NCBI GenBank assembly: GCA_024663395.1
Contig: JANFAH010000004.1
Location: 4,008,089 to 4,072,088 of the forward strand
Origin: Pisolithus tinctorius
Lineage: Eukaryota > Basidiomycota > Agaricomycetes > Boletales > Pisolithaceae
DNA: 64,000 nt
Direction of reading: 5' to 3'
The notes under the pieces were generated by a model. The model saw only the letters and a list, made by a program, of their open reading frames with translations. It did not search any database and was not told the origin of the DNA. How positions within the stretch are numbered: position 1 is the first letter of the stretch; each line of letters begins with the position of its first letter. Positions 24,362 through 36,372 of this stretch are shown in pieces. A program made the translations under genes and the position numbers.

Positions 24362-25563
24362 AGCTTGCGCATTCATTTAGCATCTTTTCCTGACGTTTTT
24401 ACGTGCTTTCATTAGTTTTCCTGTTGTATCACAGTCTGCCTTGTCTCGCTGTATTTGCACGTTGTAGCTGCCTTGTATCGAGTGTTTTTCGACAGAGAAG
24501 TCTTCGGGCAGTCGTCTGTAATACCTGCACTATTGTCCACCTTACAACCCACATCTTGCCATTTTCCCGGAGGTTTACGAACGGTGCCCTGGAAAATCGC
24601 CACAACGGACGTATTGCGGTACAATGGACCACAGCCTGCTCTAGGATCAGCATCATCATCAGCAATTAGTTGAGTTGGCTTAGGAAAAGTATGGAAAGCC
24701 GGACGGTCACGCTCAGGTACATGGTAGGTGATGTGCCGAACACCTACTGGATTTGGTAGTCGACCAGCTTGGGACCCGGGACAGACCCAGCAAAATACAC
24801 CCGGTGTTTATAGGTATTTATGCAGACTCTGCCAAGGTCAAGTCCAAGTAATGACATTCTAGTTACCGTAGTACTACATATGTATCAAGTACCACAGGTA
24901 CTCGCCTTCTACTAATACCATGCCTTGCTGTGAGAGTGTCAGTGCAAAATTGTGCTCGGAATCCCTACTATTCAGGGCGTTAAATTTCATCTCGGGTAGG
25001 TTTGCGGTGTCCTGGGTCCCAAGGGTGTCAATTACCAAGTCTAGCATTTACGGGTGCCCCGCCCAAGCCTCGCCCACCGCCTTTGTCCGGTTTTCCATAG
25101 ATGAGTAAATGGATCGGCGCGTATTCGATTTCACTTCAAAGTTCTGTTCCACATGAGGGCGAAGTCAGGCCAATGGCGGTAGAAGACAACGACAACGTAC
25201 CTCAAATGACCAACAATATAGCTGCGACAGGGAACTTGAACTAGGTAGAGGCATACCTTCCGATTTCCGAAAGCCAATCTCGGTAGTGGTTCGTTCGTTG
25301 AGCGTCAGATTGCTCCGCAATCATGAATGGACTGGATTGGCTTGATTTCATTCAACCTGATTGGGAGTGAGGCTCTAGGAGGGCAAACCAACAGCGCTGA
25401 TGCATTTCCTGTCGTTGTGCCGGGATATGGCTGGTATTGGAAAGAAGGGTGAAGCGGGCTACCTGCATCGTGGTGGCCAACAGCCTGCCAACAGTACTTC
25501 TTGGGCGCCTGACGACAGCATGTAAACGCACAGCAGCTTCCTAGTCGCTCATCATCTCGAGCC
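24362..25563. other. Intergenic between copies D and E, with a MITE
   Basis: No gene is seen. It contains a TA-flanked inverted-repeat element at 24692-25097. The stretch 25300-25560 resembles the flank of copy C (18740-18960). Confidence 0.55.
24692..25097. mobile_element. MITE with TA target duplication, Tc1/mariner type
   Basis: 406 bp bounded by TA on both sides (24690-24691 and 25098-25099). The termini are TGGAAAGCCGGAC on the left and, read inward on the other strand, TGGAAAACCGGAC on the right (12 of 13 match). A second inner inverted pair is TTGGGACCCGGGACA (24769-24783) with TGTCCTGGGTCCCAA (25008-25022). No ORF. Size, TIRs and TA duplication fit a non-autonomous Tc1/mariner element. 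Confidence 0.7.
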
Positions 25564-28331
25564 ATGTCTTTGCCTTTACAGTTATCCTGTATGTCTTTGG
25601 GATTGTTGTTAACGTCTTTACTTGACTAACTTTGTGGGCAGATATCGCGTTGGAAGGCGCAAAAGATGTCAAATCCGTAGAGCTCAACATCGATGGCAGA
25701 GCATACCCTATACCTCGAAGCCAACAGCGGAGTGACGCTTTTCGCAAAGACCTCGATGAACCCTTGTCAGTCTGGTTTAAACTGCACGTCCTCAAGCCCT
25801 TGACTGACCCACCGTAGAACGTTCGCTGCGGGGCAGCTCTCCATTTCCGTACACAGAAAGAAGTCGCGTCTCCGTTTCTGGCAGCAGCCGCCTTTTGAAA
25901 CCTTCACGATCGGTTCAGGCGATGTTCAATCCAGATTGGAAGGACATGGTATATTCCACTGTGTACATCTTTCCTTCGACTCCTGAGACCCTTGCAGTGT
26001 TTCAGCAGAAACGGGGCGAGTTACTCATCACCCTCGGATTCGCATCCCAAACCCAAATAGCCGTATGTTACTAATAGATGCCACTGAATGGGTCCTGACA
26101 GAGAACCTGCAGAGTAGACTTCCGAACCCAAACCCATCTTCCCCTGCAGATACCGAGAGTCTACAACCAAATACTGAGCAGTTGGTAGTAGTGCGAAGCG
26201 TACCAACCGTAAGTAAAGAATCAAGCGCTGCGAGTCGAGTCCTGATATGGAGGGCTTGCAGGATATTGCAGTCGGCAGTACAGGCACATCTGAGCCGTCA
26301 AACTCCGAAGGTTTACAACCAACCACTCAGGAACTGATCGACATTTGTCCTCGGTGAGTACCAAATCCCCATGTTTGGGCAGTTGATTCATCTATGCGCA
26401 ATAGCTTTCGAGTCTTGGTAGTCGGAAAGGTAATCTCGGCTTGCACTCGTCACTCGAGCAGATCCCAATAAAGGTATCTTTGTAGTCAGGTGTAGGGAAG
26501 TCGACTCTGATCAATCGAATCTTCGGTCTGGAAGTTGCGGTTGAGTGATTGATAATTTTCATTCTTACCTTGCATTAACGAACTCTATAGCACGTCGCAA
26601 AAGATCGACCAGGGCAAGCAGCTATCGATAAAGAGCTCATTTCACAGGAGAACAACAGATTCATCTTGCACGACAGCCGAGGTTTCGAACCAGCCGAAGG
26701 CAGCAACTACGACGTCGTTAAGTCATTCATAGAAGAGAGGAAGAGAATGCCAGATGTCAAAGATCAGCTTCATGCGGTTTGGTATGTCCTTCTGAGATAG
26801 ATATTTGAAGGTCCCGAGAGCTGATGTACACTATAGGTTATGTTTCCAGGTACCAATTCTAAAATACGGCGAACGGCTGCTGGAGGACGGTGTGGAAGCA
26901 TTCCTAAGAGAAGCGAATGAAGCGTTAGGGAACAGTGAGCAAAACCATTCTCTTCGCATCTCTTGTTTACCGACTACTGCTAGTCCCGACCATAGTGGTA
27001 TTTACCAAGTACGACAGACTTGTGAGTTTCGTGCGAAAGAAGAAGTCAGCAGACCCTGAGGCGGAGGCAAAACGATATTTGCAAACGTATTGCATCGAGC
27101 CAATTCAAGACTTCACAGGAGGCACAAATATCTCGCATGTTGCGACTAGCTGTGGGTATCGCACCATCAATTCCTTGCTACCATTCAGCTCAGACATCAC
27201 TAGCGAAACACAGGTGCGAGCGAGGGCTCGAGGAGCTTATAAACCTCACTCAGGAAAAAGTATCTAAGAATTTCGCCTCCCCGGGGAATGCAGTATCGCC
27301 AGTGCATTTGGCGGCTGTAGGGGCACAGCGAATGTTACCAACATTGAAGGTCGAGTTGTCCATCGAGTAAGCCTCGTTCATGGCAATCATGACATCTGGC
27401 CTAAATTGATTCCCATTTAGAGTAGGAAAGCAGAGTGAGTCCTGGTGCAAAAAGCGACGTATCAGATTACTCAACCTTTCCACCTACAAGGATACTGGAG
27501 GGCATTAGCTTCCAGTGCAAATTTCCAAGGCTATACCATGCTGAACTGCCTTCGTGTCATACACACCGACATCGTGCTAGTTTGGAATTTTTATGATCTT
27601 GACGATGTGAGCCGTGTGACCTTATTACTGAGCTCTATAGGGCATACTCACGTCTTCCTCTTAGTATCTGAACAGCTCAGAATTTCTGAATCTGATGATG
27701 AGCATGGTTGAGACTGTTGATGCGGCCACTAGGCCAACAGCTGAACCTGCCCCTCTCGGACGTAGTGACACGTTTGCCAGGTAAGTGCTGCTGTACGAAT
27801 TGCTACGTGACAAGCTCAAGGAAGGTGTCCCACTTCAAGCAACCCCATACCACTTCTGACTCTAGCACCTGTGGTCCTGCCATTCGCTGCCTGCGTAATC
27901 CTGGTTACGTGGGCTTATGAAACATATCAGCGACTGTATGTGGAACTCTTACCTTGCCCAGAGCGTCAAATGATATACTTTCTTCCAGGCAAAGGGCTCA
28001 CCAAAAGTTTATGGCTTACATCGTTGATTTGACACATGTTCTAGAGATACTGTTCTTGCACACCGCCGAGGCGAAGGGAAAGAAGCTTACTCGCAGAGCG
28101 ATTAAGCTGGCTTTCAAAGCTTACTATGAATCGTCGTGGAGGAGGAACGTTCACACGGACATTAGGCTTTTCGAAGGGCGAATTGGTGCTCAGGACCCCA
28201 TTCTTGAGAAGATCACATTCTTGATCTCTTCTGCCGACGCGGAGGCCAACGTGCGTGCGGCAATAGAGGGACTCCCACCATTTGACTCGGAGGTAGATGA
28301 AGAGTGGGACGATGGTCAGCAAGGTCGCTGA
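25564..28331 (+). CDS. C2-like/P-loop GTPase, copy E
   Basis: Start MSLPLQLS at 25564; the first intron is a textbook GTATGT...CTAAC...CAG that joins to IALEGAKDVKSVELNIDG. The G domain (C/E subtype) has SGVGKSTLINRIFG, HDSRGFEPAEGSN, TKYDRL and a VGKQ micro-exon. The C-terminal exon (about 28008-28331) reads KFMAYIVDLTHVLEILF and ends DDGQQGR. This is the only full-length member of the C/E subtype here. The donor seen as GTAAGG in copy C is GAAGG here, which may change the end of the C2-like region. Downstream lies the minus-strand unknown/HET pair, convergent with this gene. Confidence 0.8.
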
Positions 28332-28888
28332 AGCCTGTGTTTCCACTCGGCGTTCCCCTTGAAGTTTTCATGATTTCTCTAGTTTTCACTGTTATCTTGC
28401 ATTCATCATGTCATCGCTTCTCTATTGTCTTGCAGTTGCGCTTGTACGTTTGGTCAAATCAGAGTGGATTCCTTTTGGGCCATAAGAGCAGCATGTAGTA
28501 CATTAGTACTGATACATAACAGACATGTGTACTGAATGTCATCAAGAAATAACTCAAACGTGAACTTCACGCTCTACTCCTTAGTAGAAAATGGAGGATT
28601 TTATTCCAGGTAAGTCCAACGAGCTTATGATCGTGAGCATGCCTTTTAAGACACTGTTGTCCAAGGATGACAGCAACGACTCAACGAGGCGAAGAGACTC
28701 AATCATGGTCAAAGAAACAAGCAAGAGTGTGCAACACTTGTTCTGCTACCTTTGGTATAGACAATACTTGGTTGTTCATACAGTGGATCAGTAAAATGGA
28801 GTTTGCTCGAGAGAGCCGTGTAGATGATACAAGTCTCGCTAATTTACAGAATTGAATGCTTAATACCCACTCCGCAGAACAGTACACA
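28332..28888. other. Convergent 3' region, first copy of the duplicated flank
   Basis: Between the 3' ends of copy E and the minus-strand unknown gene. It is similar to 34640-34960 and in part to 21243-21430. Short open stretches on both strands are not conserved between copies and are not called. Confidence 0.5.
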
Positions 28889-30180
28889 TCAAGTTCTGGT
28901 TTGTTCTTCGTGCCGAGCGCCTGGTACCCTCTGTTCACGTTTTCGCTCCTCGAAAAGCAGCTTATGTTTTGAGGTGCCTGCTTCTGCATCGGCCATGATT
29001 CTGGAAAGAATACGAGAGGTGGGTTCAGTATTTGTGCTAATGTACATGCTAATTCACAGCCTCACCGTCGTAAGTGAGCCTGATCATCAGTCGGCAACTC
29101 AGCTAGTGCGTCGTTGAAGACTCGGGAGATTTCCTCCAAGAACTGGTGCCGTGATTCAATAGCTTTGGTTCGTGTATACGTCCAATCACTCACCATGACT
29201 CGATCCAACAAGTTACACAGCTTGTCGTTTTCTAGAATACTGTGCAGCACCTGATTAAGGTCAGGAAGCAGTCGTGGGATGGTCCATGCGATCAGCCTAC
29301 CTTGGCTGGTATATGTCCTACCTCAGAACGGAGTCCATAATGGCAAGTCCACAAGATCTGTCCCAGCTCAATTCAGAAGCCAGTGAACACGGGTCCATCC
29401 GTACCCTTCCGGTGATATCTTCTTCAAGAGCAAGCTGTTCATCAATATTCTCCGTAGCATCGAGTGTCGTCTGGAGAGCCTTGATCTCTTCCACCATGTT
29501 ACGAATATTGTCGTGCTTTGACGCCGTGATTTGTGGGCGAAGATTACTAATCAATTCGATAATCGGTTTGGACATGTCATATTCCGTGCAGCTTCTGTCC
29601 AAATCACCCTTTCTGAACCCATGGCACGGTGGCTTTCAGAATGGAGAACAGGGGATAAATGACTACTCACAATGGACAAAGTACATGATAGGTTTGAGTG
29701 TAGATAGCGGCCATTTCTTCAAGCAGCTAATGGTCACCAGGGTTAGTATGTGGTATCATTGTCAATGTTGGTAATACATGCCTTAATGCCGAGGGTTTTT
29801 GATATGGCAGCAATTTCGCCCTGTATCCCTTGCATTTGCTGTCTAGGAATTCCATACACATTGTCCATTCTTCTGCACAGTGCTTTCACTAAGCCGCTGA
29901 TAGAGGAATCTGGTACGACCTCAGGGGTATCCGAATTCAGTTCTAAACCAGTGGCAAGCTTCTTGAAAAACGTTATTTTCCCAACCTGGGTTTCGGGGTA
30001 GACTGAGTGTAACGTTACAAGTTCAGGAAATACGCGCACACACATAATTTTCAAAGTGCTCAATCCCGAACATAGCCGAGAAGTACTTGATTGCGTCCTT
30101 CGTTGTCATCTTACTGTTCTGGCTACCAAGTCGCAAGTATACCCACGGAATCGAAGCCTCCTACTCACCGGAGATCGGTT
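28889..30180 (-). CDS. Unrecognised multi-exon gene beside HET1 (copy 1)
   Basis: Minus-strand gene of at least five short exons, conserved with 34962-36210. Exon pieces in order: LRLGSQNSK...AIKYFSAMFGIEH, then after an intron ending CAG, VGKITFFKKLATGLELN...IQGEIAAISKTLGIK, LLEEMAAIYTQTYHVL, MSKPIIELISNLRPQ...LDATENIDEQ, VLHSILENDKLCNLLDRV, FLEEISRVFNDALAELP, and a last exon MADAEAGTSKHKLL... ending EEQTRT at 28891-28889. It is predicted helical and partly charged, with no domain I know. The 5' end is uncertain; an ATG at 30109 is one candidate start, but the frame is open further upstream. It lies just downstream of HET1 on the same strand. Confidence 0.55.
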
Positions 30181-30308
30181 GTCACCTGTTAATGTGATGG
30201 GGCGGGACTGAAAAAGCAACGTTTAAGGGCATGCTGGACAGAAAGCAAGGAAATGTACCCAGTTTAGCAAGGTATAAAACAGTTCCCTGCATTGGAATTA
30301 GTCACCCC

Positions 30309-32764
30309 TCAACAGTAGCTAAACAGGACCCACCGAATTTCACTGAACAGTCTCCGCCGCGTCTCATCGGTTTCGTCCTGATGCCAAACTCGAGGCGTTG
30401 AAAGGTAGCAAAGGGGTGTATGCGTACCCCCAACCTCCTCTCCACAACGCACGACTAACGTCGCAAGACATTTGCCAACAAGACGACGAGAGAATTCCTT
30501 CAGAAACAACACTAGCTGTTGGTTGTTTGGAAGCGATAGGCCAATAGGTTGACGTAGCTCAAGCTTAGAAAGAGTTTTCCCGAAAGCCCATACGGTCATG
30601 CTGTCTTCTGCCATGGTCCTACTGTTTGTAGTGGAAACTCTGCGCTCTACTGGATCACACGCCCGACCCAAATTTGCCGCAAGGTCTTGGAGGATGTTGC
30701 CATCGCGCCTGAAAGTCGGATCGCAATGGCCGTAGTCACCGAGCTATTTGCACTACACTTTAGAAAAATATTGGGAAGGGGGGAGATTGTTACCAACTTC
30801 AATCCGAATGCCAGGGAAATGAATAAGCTGCATTTGAACCCCATCCATGCACAACCCATACTTGGGGGAGGACGGGTTAGCTCTTGCATAGGTCCCGGAG
30901 TTTCAATACCATTCCAATCAGTCTGCAGAGATGTGAACATTGAAGAATACACAAAAACAGCGAGCAGGACACTCACAGTCGAAGGTTTCCATGCGAGCGG
31001 ACCGCGGCAACAACCAGTGCAGAGTACGATGTCAATGGCAACTGTGCAATTGCCCCTGTACCAGACGCCCCACATCACCCTCGCAGCCCAAACCGATCGG
31101 GGGAGACGAGCATGCTTGATGAAGCTTGCAGTATTGAAATCCGTATGAGCGGTAGCGTCGTGGCCTGATATACTACGAGCGAGATCCGCCTGCCTGGTCG
31201 ACAATGAACCATATGCTTTCTTGGCATAATCTTCCCATGGTGTGAGGCGGCTTTCATCGTAGATGACATGGGTCCATGGGTTCCCGAGGTAGTACCCAAA
31301 TCCCACTGCAAAGCGAATGTCAGCTTCGTCATTGGCATAGATTACGACGATCAGGTCGTTTGTACGCGACAGTTTCACGGAGTTTCCGACAATGCTACAC
31401 GGGAAAGCACCGCATCGCTTGAAGCCGTAGAAGGAGACAGTTCCATCATCAAGTATGAGAGTACGACGTGACCGTGACTCGTCCTGATAATAAGAAAGAA
31501 AGACTTGTTTGACCCAGGGAAACGTCGTAACTTCTCCTGTTGCCCCCAAACATCTGTAATAGCGGGTGGAGTCGGATACCAAGTCAATTGTCATCAGCGG
31601 TCCTGCTAAAGAGGCAACACATGCCAGCGTGGCCCTAAATAGGGACGGGGACGAATTCAAGCTAGGATAGGGTGCAATGGGCAGCGATATTTGTAGACCA
31701 CCACTGCCAACAGAACATGTACTGAGTTCTTTAATTAGAGCATGTCCGCGTACTGTCAGAAGAATAAATTTCATCAAGTTTGCAGGCGTGACTTGCCCGG
31801 CGACGCCAATCGAACGATCTCGCATATGAGATTTCAACTGCGAGACGAATTACTTGGGCTCCATGCTCCAGATGCTGTCGCAATCCCGAAAGTAGTTTGG
31901 GTCATCGGCCAGAATGCTACCACACCGCCGTATCCTTCCTTCCGGGTCCCAGGCAAAGAGGCTATGGTCATCGGATAACCGAACGATTTCTAGACGGAGA
32001 CGCCGGAAGGCGCTCTTCCCTTCTCCGTATACCATTGGCATGTGCACCCCAAATAACCCCAGCAATGAATACGCCCGATCTTTCACTCGAGTTGTCTCCC
32101 GATCTGCAGCCCACGACATGATCTGGGCCGCACTGCGGACACCAGAATCCATGCCGGATATCAAAATATTTTTCGAAATGCGGGTAATTTTCTCCAGGGT
32201 GTCTGCCAGGTCTCGCTTGTTGCCAAAGGGCGCCCATTTCTTGTTGAAGAATTGAACGTCTCTCGGAGCTATCAGCTCCTGAAGGGTCCACCCACGGGAG
32301 AACCACTCAGGCCAGCCCTTGCACTTGTCAAACCGCTTGAGGTCCTTTTCCCTGGGAAAGTTCGGGCTGTCCACGTCATGGAGGTACGCATAGCACTTGG
32401 TCGAGTTCTCATACCACCGGTACATCGAATTGATGGCTTCAGATAACACCGAACTGCTGCGTTTGTCAATGCAGCAAGTATCCACCTCCAGCCACTCGAA
32501 GCCGTCCCTCATGGCCTGCTCGCAACTCGCCAAGATCTTCTTGTAACCGTTACGCTGCCTGACCTTCTTCCTCTCCTCTTCGTCCATCTTCATCAAATTG
32601 GTCATCTCATTGTAGTCCACCTCATGCCCATCCTGCCAGCGGTGGGACAATATTGCGTAACTTGTCACCGCGTCATCGCGTTCCTCCAGCACTTGGGTTT
32701 GGAATGTAGCTTCCTTAATGTCCTTGTCCCAGTTGATAACGGCTTCTCCTTCCAAAAGCCTCAT
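30309..32764 (-). pseudogene. HET-domain protein, copy 1 (pseudogene)
   Basis: The HET domain is near the N-terminus (start chosen at MRLLEGEAV, 32764, directly after an intron GTATGT...CAG). It has YAILSHRW, WLEVDTCCIDKRSSS, INSMYRWY, WFSRGWTLQELIAP and RAYSLLGLFGVHMPMVYGEG. HET domains (PF06985) are known effectors of heterokaryon incompatibility and cell death in fungi. Against HET2 this copy has TAA at 31850-31852 where HET2 has Trp (EPEWFVQ). It also shows a frame change near the second exon and a TAG where HET2 has Gln after the last intron. The frame resumes after each break, so it was once full length and is now inactive unless read through. The upstream exon is non-coding or very short. 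Confidence 0.85.
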
Positions 32765-33050
32765 CTGCTTAAATATATCATAACACAAGCGAGTGGTTGC
32801 ATGACTTGTACATACCACTCGGCCCGTGGATGTAGGACTACCAAGAGTTCGAATGCTTCAAGGTCGTGTAAGGAGGCCCGAAGACCCTGGATTTGAGATT
32901 TGGGGGGGTAGCAAAGCAGGGAAGTGGCTTGCCTTATTCGGCAGACGGGGCTGCCACACTGTGTCGCCCTGAGCGTGACGCACGGTGGTGCAGGCGCTAG
33001 TTCAATTCTAGGACCCTTCCTCGTGGGTCAAAGTTCCTTGTACTGCTACC
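32765..33050. promoter_or_regulatory. Divergent intergenic region HET1 / GTPase F'
   Basis: 286 bp separate the HET1 start (minus) from the start of GTPase F' (plus). It includes the short 5' intron of HET1 and a G7 run near 32904. The same head-to-head arrangement recurs at 38911-39384. A shared promoter is inferred from arrangement only; no elements were identified. Confidence 0.4.
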
Positions 33051-33850
33051 ATGGATCTGCCTTTCCGGTTGTCCTGTAAGACGTCTGATATCACTACTTA
33101 CAATCTTCAGAAGACTAATCGATGTAAAACGTCTACGGGAAGATATCAGGTTGCGGAACGCACAAAACATCGAATCTGTTGAACTCATACTAGATGATGG
33201 TCGACACCATGACATCCCTGAACAAAGGAGGGGTGTTTTTTTCGCGAAGTTTCGATGAACCATTGTCAGTCTCCATTAGAACTGCCGATCCTCGTTATCG
33301 TCTACTTGACTAATTGACTACAGAATGTTTCCGACTGAGAAACTCTCTCTTTCAGTCGGAAGAAGGAAGTCACCCTTCGGTCTTTCCCGTTCCTCCGATA
33401 CAGTCTCTGAATTAATCTCGATCAGCTCCGTTGTGATTGTTTCCAGATTCCGAGAGAAAGGTACTATCCGGAACATAAGTCGTTTATTGGATTGCTTCTG
33501 AAACACGCACAGGGGTCAACAAAAATCATGGCAAGGTGACCGTCACCCACGGAGTTTTATCCGTCACCCTTGGAATTATATTGCAAACCAAATCCACCGT
33601 GAGTTTGGGGCTGCTGGTCCCGTTCATCCCTCTGTGCCCATTCGGTGCTGATGGAAGATTTACAGGTTACTACTCCGAGTGTGCATGCGAACCCTGAGGC
33701 TCGACAAGCAACTGCTACGCAACTAGCCTTTCGTGCTCACGCGGTCGTACGTGGGAAGCAGGCGGTACTGGACAAATGCTGATAGATGGCAACTAGCAGG
33801 ACGGCGCAGGCATACCAACTCCTGCCAACCGCGAAGGTCTACGGCCAACC
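33051..33850 (+). pseudogene. C2-like/GTPase fragment F'
   Basis: Starts MDLPFRLS at 33051, then the usual first intron, then IRLRNAQNIESVELILDDG, most like copy G. A frameshift sits in the T-run at about 33233-33242 (GVFFAK then an early stop). The sequence continues through the linker exons to the phrase for LRPT at 33850. There it joins directly to the second exon-1 of fragment F instead of the P-loop exons. The G domain is therefore absent. Confidence 0.75.
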
Positions 33851-34640
33851 GTGTCTTTGCCTCTACAATTATCCTGTGCGGCTTTAAGATTGCTGTTAAC
33901 ATCTTTACTGGACTAACTTTGTGGGCAGATATCGCATTGGAAGACGCAAAAGATGCCAAATCCGTAGAGTTCGTCGTCAATGACACGGTATACCTTATCC
34001 CCCGAAGCCAACAGCGGAGTGACAGTTTTCGCAAAGACTTCGATGAACCTTTGTCAGCCTCTTTTGAACTGCACGTTCTCAAGTTCATGACTGATTCACC
34101 GTAGAACACTCTCTGCCGGGCAGCTCTCCATTTCCGTACGCCGAAAGCAGTTACGTCTCCGTTTCGGGCACCAGCTGCCTGTTGAAACCCTCACGATCGG
34201 TTCGGGCGATGTTCTCTCCAGATTGGAAGGACATGGTATATTCTACCGTGTACATCTTTCCTTCGACTCCTGAGACCCTTGCAGTGTTTCAGCAGAAACG
34301 GGGCGAGTTACTCATCACCCTCGGATTCGCATCCCAGACCCAAATAGCCGTACGTAAATAATAGATGCCACTGAATGGGTCCTGACAGAGGGCCTGCAGA
34401 GCAGAGTTCCGAACCCAAACCCATCCTCCCCTGCAAATGCCGAGAGTCTACAACCAAATACCAAGCAGTTGGTCGTAGTGGGAAGCGTACCAGCCGTAAG
34501 TGAAGAATCAAGCGCTGCGAGACGAGTCCTGATATGGAGGGCTTGCAGGATATTGCAGTCGGCGGTACGGGCACATCTGAGCCGTCAGACTCCGAAGGTT
34601 TACAGCCAACCACTCAGGGACTGGTCGACACTTTGCCTGC
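33851..34640 (+). pseudogene. C2-like/GTPase fragment F
   Basis: Begins at the position of the first codon of a C/E-type copy, but the ATG is GTG (33851-33853). The C2-like exon (ADIALEDAKDAKSVEFVVND) and linker follow, to the phrase for a TTQGLV-type linker end. The P-loop and all later exons are missing. At about 34640 it runs into the repeat that elsewhere lies downstream of full GTPase copies. It is a truncated, start-less copy. Confidence 0.75.
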
Positions 34641-34961
34641 GTCATGACAAAGTATCTCTACTCCTTGGTAGAAAATAGAGGATTTTACCCGAGGTAAGTC
34701 CAACCAGTTTAATGATCATGAGCATGCCTTCCAAGACAGTGTTGTCCAAGGATGACAGGGGAACGACTCAACGAGGCGAAGGGACTCAATGATCAAAGAA
34801 ACAAGAGTGTGGAACACTTGTTTTGCCATCTTTGGTATGGACAATACTTGGTTGTTCATCCAGTGGATTAGCAAAATGCAGTTTACTCGAGCCGTGTGGA
34901 TACAAGTCTCGCTAATATACAGAATCGAATGCTCCAACACCACTCCGCGGAACGGTACGCG
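34641..34961. repeat. Second copy of the duplicated 3' flank
   Basis: Similar to 28560-28888, including 'ctctactccttggtagaaaat' and 'ttggttgttcat' phrases; part of the 6.1-kb tandem duplication. No gene is called. Confidence 0.6.
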
Positions 34962-36210
34962 TCAAGTTCTGGTTTGTTCTTCGCGCATAGTGCCTGGTAC
35001 TCTCTGTTCACGTGCCCGCTCATCTAGGAGCAGCCGATATTTTGAGGTACCTGCCTCTGCATCGGCCATGATTCTGGAAGGATGCGGGGAGTGGATTCAG
35101 TATTTGTGTTAATGTACACGCCAAATCACGATCTCACCGTCGTAAGTGAGCCTGATCATCGGTCGGCAATTTAGCTAGTGCGTCGTTGAAGACTTGGGAG
35201 ATTTCCTCCAGGAACTGGTCGGCCTGTGATTCAACGACTTGAGTTCGTGTGCGCATCTAGTCACTCACCTTGACTCGGTCCACCAGGTTGCACATCTTGT
35301 CATTTTCTAGAATACTGTGCAGCACCTGATTAAGGTCACAAAACGTTCGTGGGATTGCCTGTACGAGCAGCTTACCCTGTCTGGTACATATTCCACCGCA
35401 GGACGGAGGCCGGAATGGCAAGTCCACAAGATCTGTTCCAGTTCAATTCAAAAGCCAGCGAACACGAGCCCATCCCTACCCTTCCGGTGATATCTTCTTC
35501 AAGGGCGCACTGTTCATCGATATTCTCCGTAGTATCGAGTATCGCCTGCAACCTCTTGATCTCTTGCACCATGTCATGAATATTGTCATTTTTTAATGCC
35601 GTGGTCTGTGGGAGAAGACTACTAGTAAACTCGGTAATCGGTTTGGACATATCATATTCCATGCAGCTTCTGTCCATATTAGCCTTTCTAAACCCATGGC
35701 GGGGTGGGATTCAGAATGGAAAGCAGAGGGTAAGTGAATACTCACAATTGACGAAGTACATGGTAGGCTTGCGTGTAGATAGCGGCCATTCCTTCAAGCA
35801 GCTAATGGTCACTGGGCCTAGTATGCGGTATTACTATCAAAGGTGGTAATAGATACCTTAACGCCGAGAGTATCTGATATGGCGGTAATCTCGCGCTGTA
35901 CTCCCTGCATTCGCCGCCTAGGCATTATATGGTCCATCCTCTTACGCAATGTTTTCACTAAGGCGTTGATGGACGGATCCTGCGTAACCCGGGGGGGTTC
36001 CGGATTGAGTTCCAAGCCAGCGGAAAGGTTCTTGAAAAACGTTATTTTCCCAACCTAAATCCCAGGGTAAAGAGAGTGTAACGTTACAAGTGCAGGAAGC
36101 ACGCGCGCACATAATTTTCAAGGTGTTCGATCCCGAACATAGCCGAGAAGTACTTAATTGCCTCTTTCGTTACCTTACTGTTCTGGTTGCCAAGTCGTGA
36201 GTATATTCAA
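34962..36210 (-). CDS. Unrecognised multi-exon gene beside HET2 (copy 2)
   Basis: Duplicate of 28889-30180. Pieces: RLGNQNSKVTKEAIKYF, VGKITFFKNLSAGLELN...TAISDTLGVK, LLEGMAAIYTQAYHVLRQL, MSKPITEFTSSLLPQ...LDTTENIDEQ, VLHSILENDKMCNLVDRV, FLEEISQVFNDALAKLP and MADAEAGTSKYRLLL... ending EEQTRT at 34964-34962. Exon edges and the terminal stop are conserved with copy 1 although many bases differ, which supports a real protein. The candidate ATG of copy 1 is GTA here, so the true start lies upstream or the first exon is missing. Function unknown. Position and strand relative to HET2 are as for copy 1 and HET1. Confidence 0.55.
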
Positions 36211-36372
36211 GGAACCGAAGCCTCCAACTCACTGGGGATCGGCTGTTACCTCCTGATGTGGCAGAGTGGAACTGAAAATACAACGTTTGAGGGCATGCGG
36301 GATGGAAAGCATGGAATTGTACCAAGTTTAGCAAGTTGTAAAACCGCTCTCTACATTGGTATCAGCCACTCG

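Noticed and set aside
29318..29602. Homology of the unknown gene beside HET to a STAND or Goodbye-type N-terminus
   Set aside because: Only general helical, charged character is shared; no specific motif could be matched.
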